A stretch of 6,006 bases of DNA from Chitinophaga pinensis (GTDB taxonomy: Bacteria; Planctomycetota; Phycisphaerae; Phycisphaerales; SM1A02): positions 1 to 6,006 of the forward strand of contig CALQCP020000158.1 of the NCBI GenBank assembly GCA_943329105.2, in the 5' to 3' direction. Below, piece by piece: positions 5,928 through 6,006 of this stretch. Position numbers and translations under genes: made by a program. Below the pieces are notes generated by a model, which was not told where the DNA came from, did no database searches, and was given only the letters and a program-made list of their open reading frames with translations. The stretch's first letter is position 1; every line of letters begins with the position of its first letter.

Positions 5928-5949
5928 GAAAGCCACCCATGGGACTCGA
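5928..5949. repeat. 22-bp direct repeat, copy within tRNA-Thr
   Basis: This is the tRNA-borne partner of the copy at 5744-5765. It includes three bases beyond the tRNA 3' end (5928-5930) and the first 19 bases of the gene read from its 3' terminus. Since the tRNA itself stays intact, an insertion next to it would have restored the gene, as att sites in tRNA genes do. Confidence 0.8.
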
Positions 5950-6002
5950 ACCCACGACCTGTGCTTTACGAAAGCACTGCTCTACCACTGAGCTAGGGTG
6001 GC
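5931..6002 (-). tRNA. tRNA-Thr (anticodon CGU)
   Basis: The minus strand folds into a complete cloverleaf of 72 bases. The acceptor is GCCACCC with GGGTGGC and discriminator T, the D stem is GCTC/GAGC, and the anticodon stem is GTGCT/AGCAC with loop TTCGTAA. A five-base variable region follows, then T stem GTGGG/CCCAT with loop TTCGAGT. The anticodon CGT (5968-5970 on the plus strand) reads ACG, threonine. The 3' CCA is not encoded and must be added by the nucleotidyltransferase. The gene ends 315 bases from the transferase, transcribed toward it. Its promoter lies outside the window. Its 3' end is duplicated at 5744-5765. Confidence 0.97.
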
Positions 6003-6006
6003 AATA

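Larger units (their letters stand above)
5616..5930. other. Gene-free, hairpin-rich region between the transferase and tRNA-Thr
   Basis: These 315 bases lie between the transferase stop and the 3' end of the minus-strand tRNA. I see no protein gene: frames crossing it on both strands are cut by, or built from, the hairpins and the tRNA copy. It holds a 22-bp copy of the tRNA 3' end, four inverted repeats at 5778-5922, and a 9-base inverted copy of the tRNA terminus at 5871-5879. The first part (5616-5743) shows only a weak inverted repeat after the transferase stop (GTCGT 5616-5620 with ACGAC 5628-5632), without a T-run. Confidence 0.7.

Noticed and set aside
5709..5996. Plus-strand frames reading HPWDSNPRP or THGTRTHDL
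   Set aside because: These are the familiar spurious proteins produced by reading the antisense strand of a tRNA gene.

Overview
The window is 6 kb of GC-rich bacterial chromosome with five protein genes and one tRNA gene. The organism cannot be named from sequence alone. The GC-rich codon use, the REC-GAF-HD-GYP response regulator and the mix of genes with and without Shine-Dalgarno sites would fit a Planctomycetota-like or proteobacterial genome, and I hold that loosely. No phage, plasmid, CRISPR, toxin-antitoxin or defence genes are visible.

Layout. Bases 1-372 are the 3' end of a Trp/Tyr/Gly-rich protein that closes in eleven Gly-Gly-Ala units. Its stop overlaps, as ATGA, the start of a 203-residue membrane protein (369-980). 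The end of that protein aligns with the third motif of PAP2 phosphatases but lacks the catalytic residues. After a 159-base gap comes an orphan 223-residue protein (1140-1811) with a strong Shine-Dalgarno. It converges on a minus-strand gene for a REC-GAF-HD-GYP response regulator, a predicted cyclic-di-GMP phosphodiesterase (1895-3652). An 18-bp tandem repeat fills the 83-base gap between the two and runs into the regulator's stop codon.

A divergent intergenic region (3653-4037) separates the regulator from a complete gamma-glutamyltransferase-family gene (4038-5615). That region carries a TATAAA box and a TTCACA-N6-TGTGAA inverted repeat in front of the transferase. Beyond it, 315 bases without a convincing gene hold four inverted repeats and a 22-bp exact copy of the 3' end of tRNA-Thr(CGU), whose gene lies on the minus strand at the right edge (5931-6002).

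The first two genes look translationally coupled. The others look like separate transcription units with no visible shared pathway. The strongest unexplained signal is the tRNA 3'-end duplication bracketing a 162-bp hairpin-rich, gene-free segment. It resembles the attachment-site scar of an integrated element, or a small non-autonomous tRNA-associated element. It is a candidate for comparison across genomes, not a demonstrated system.
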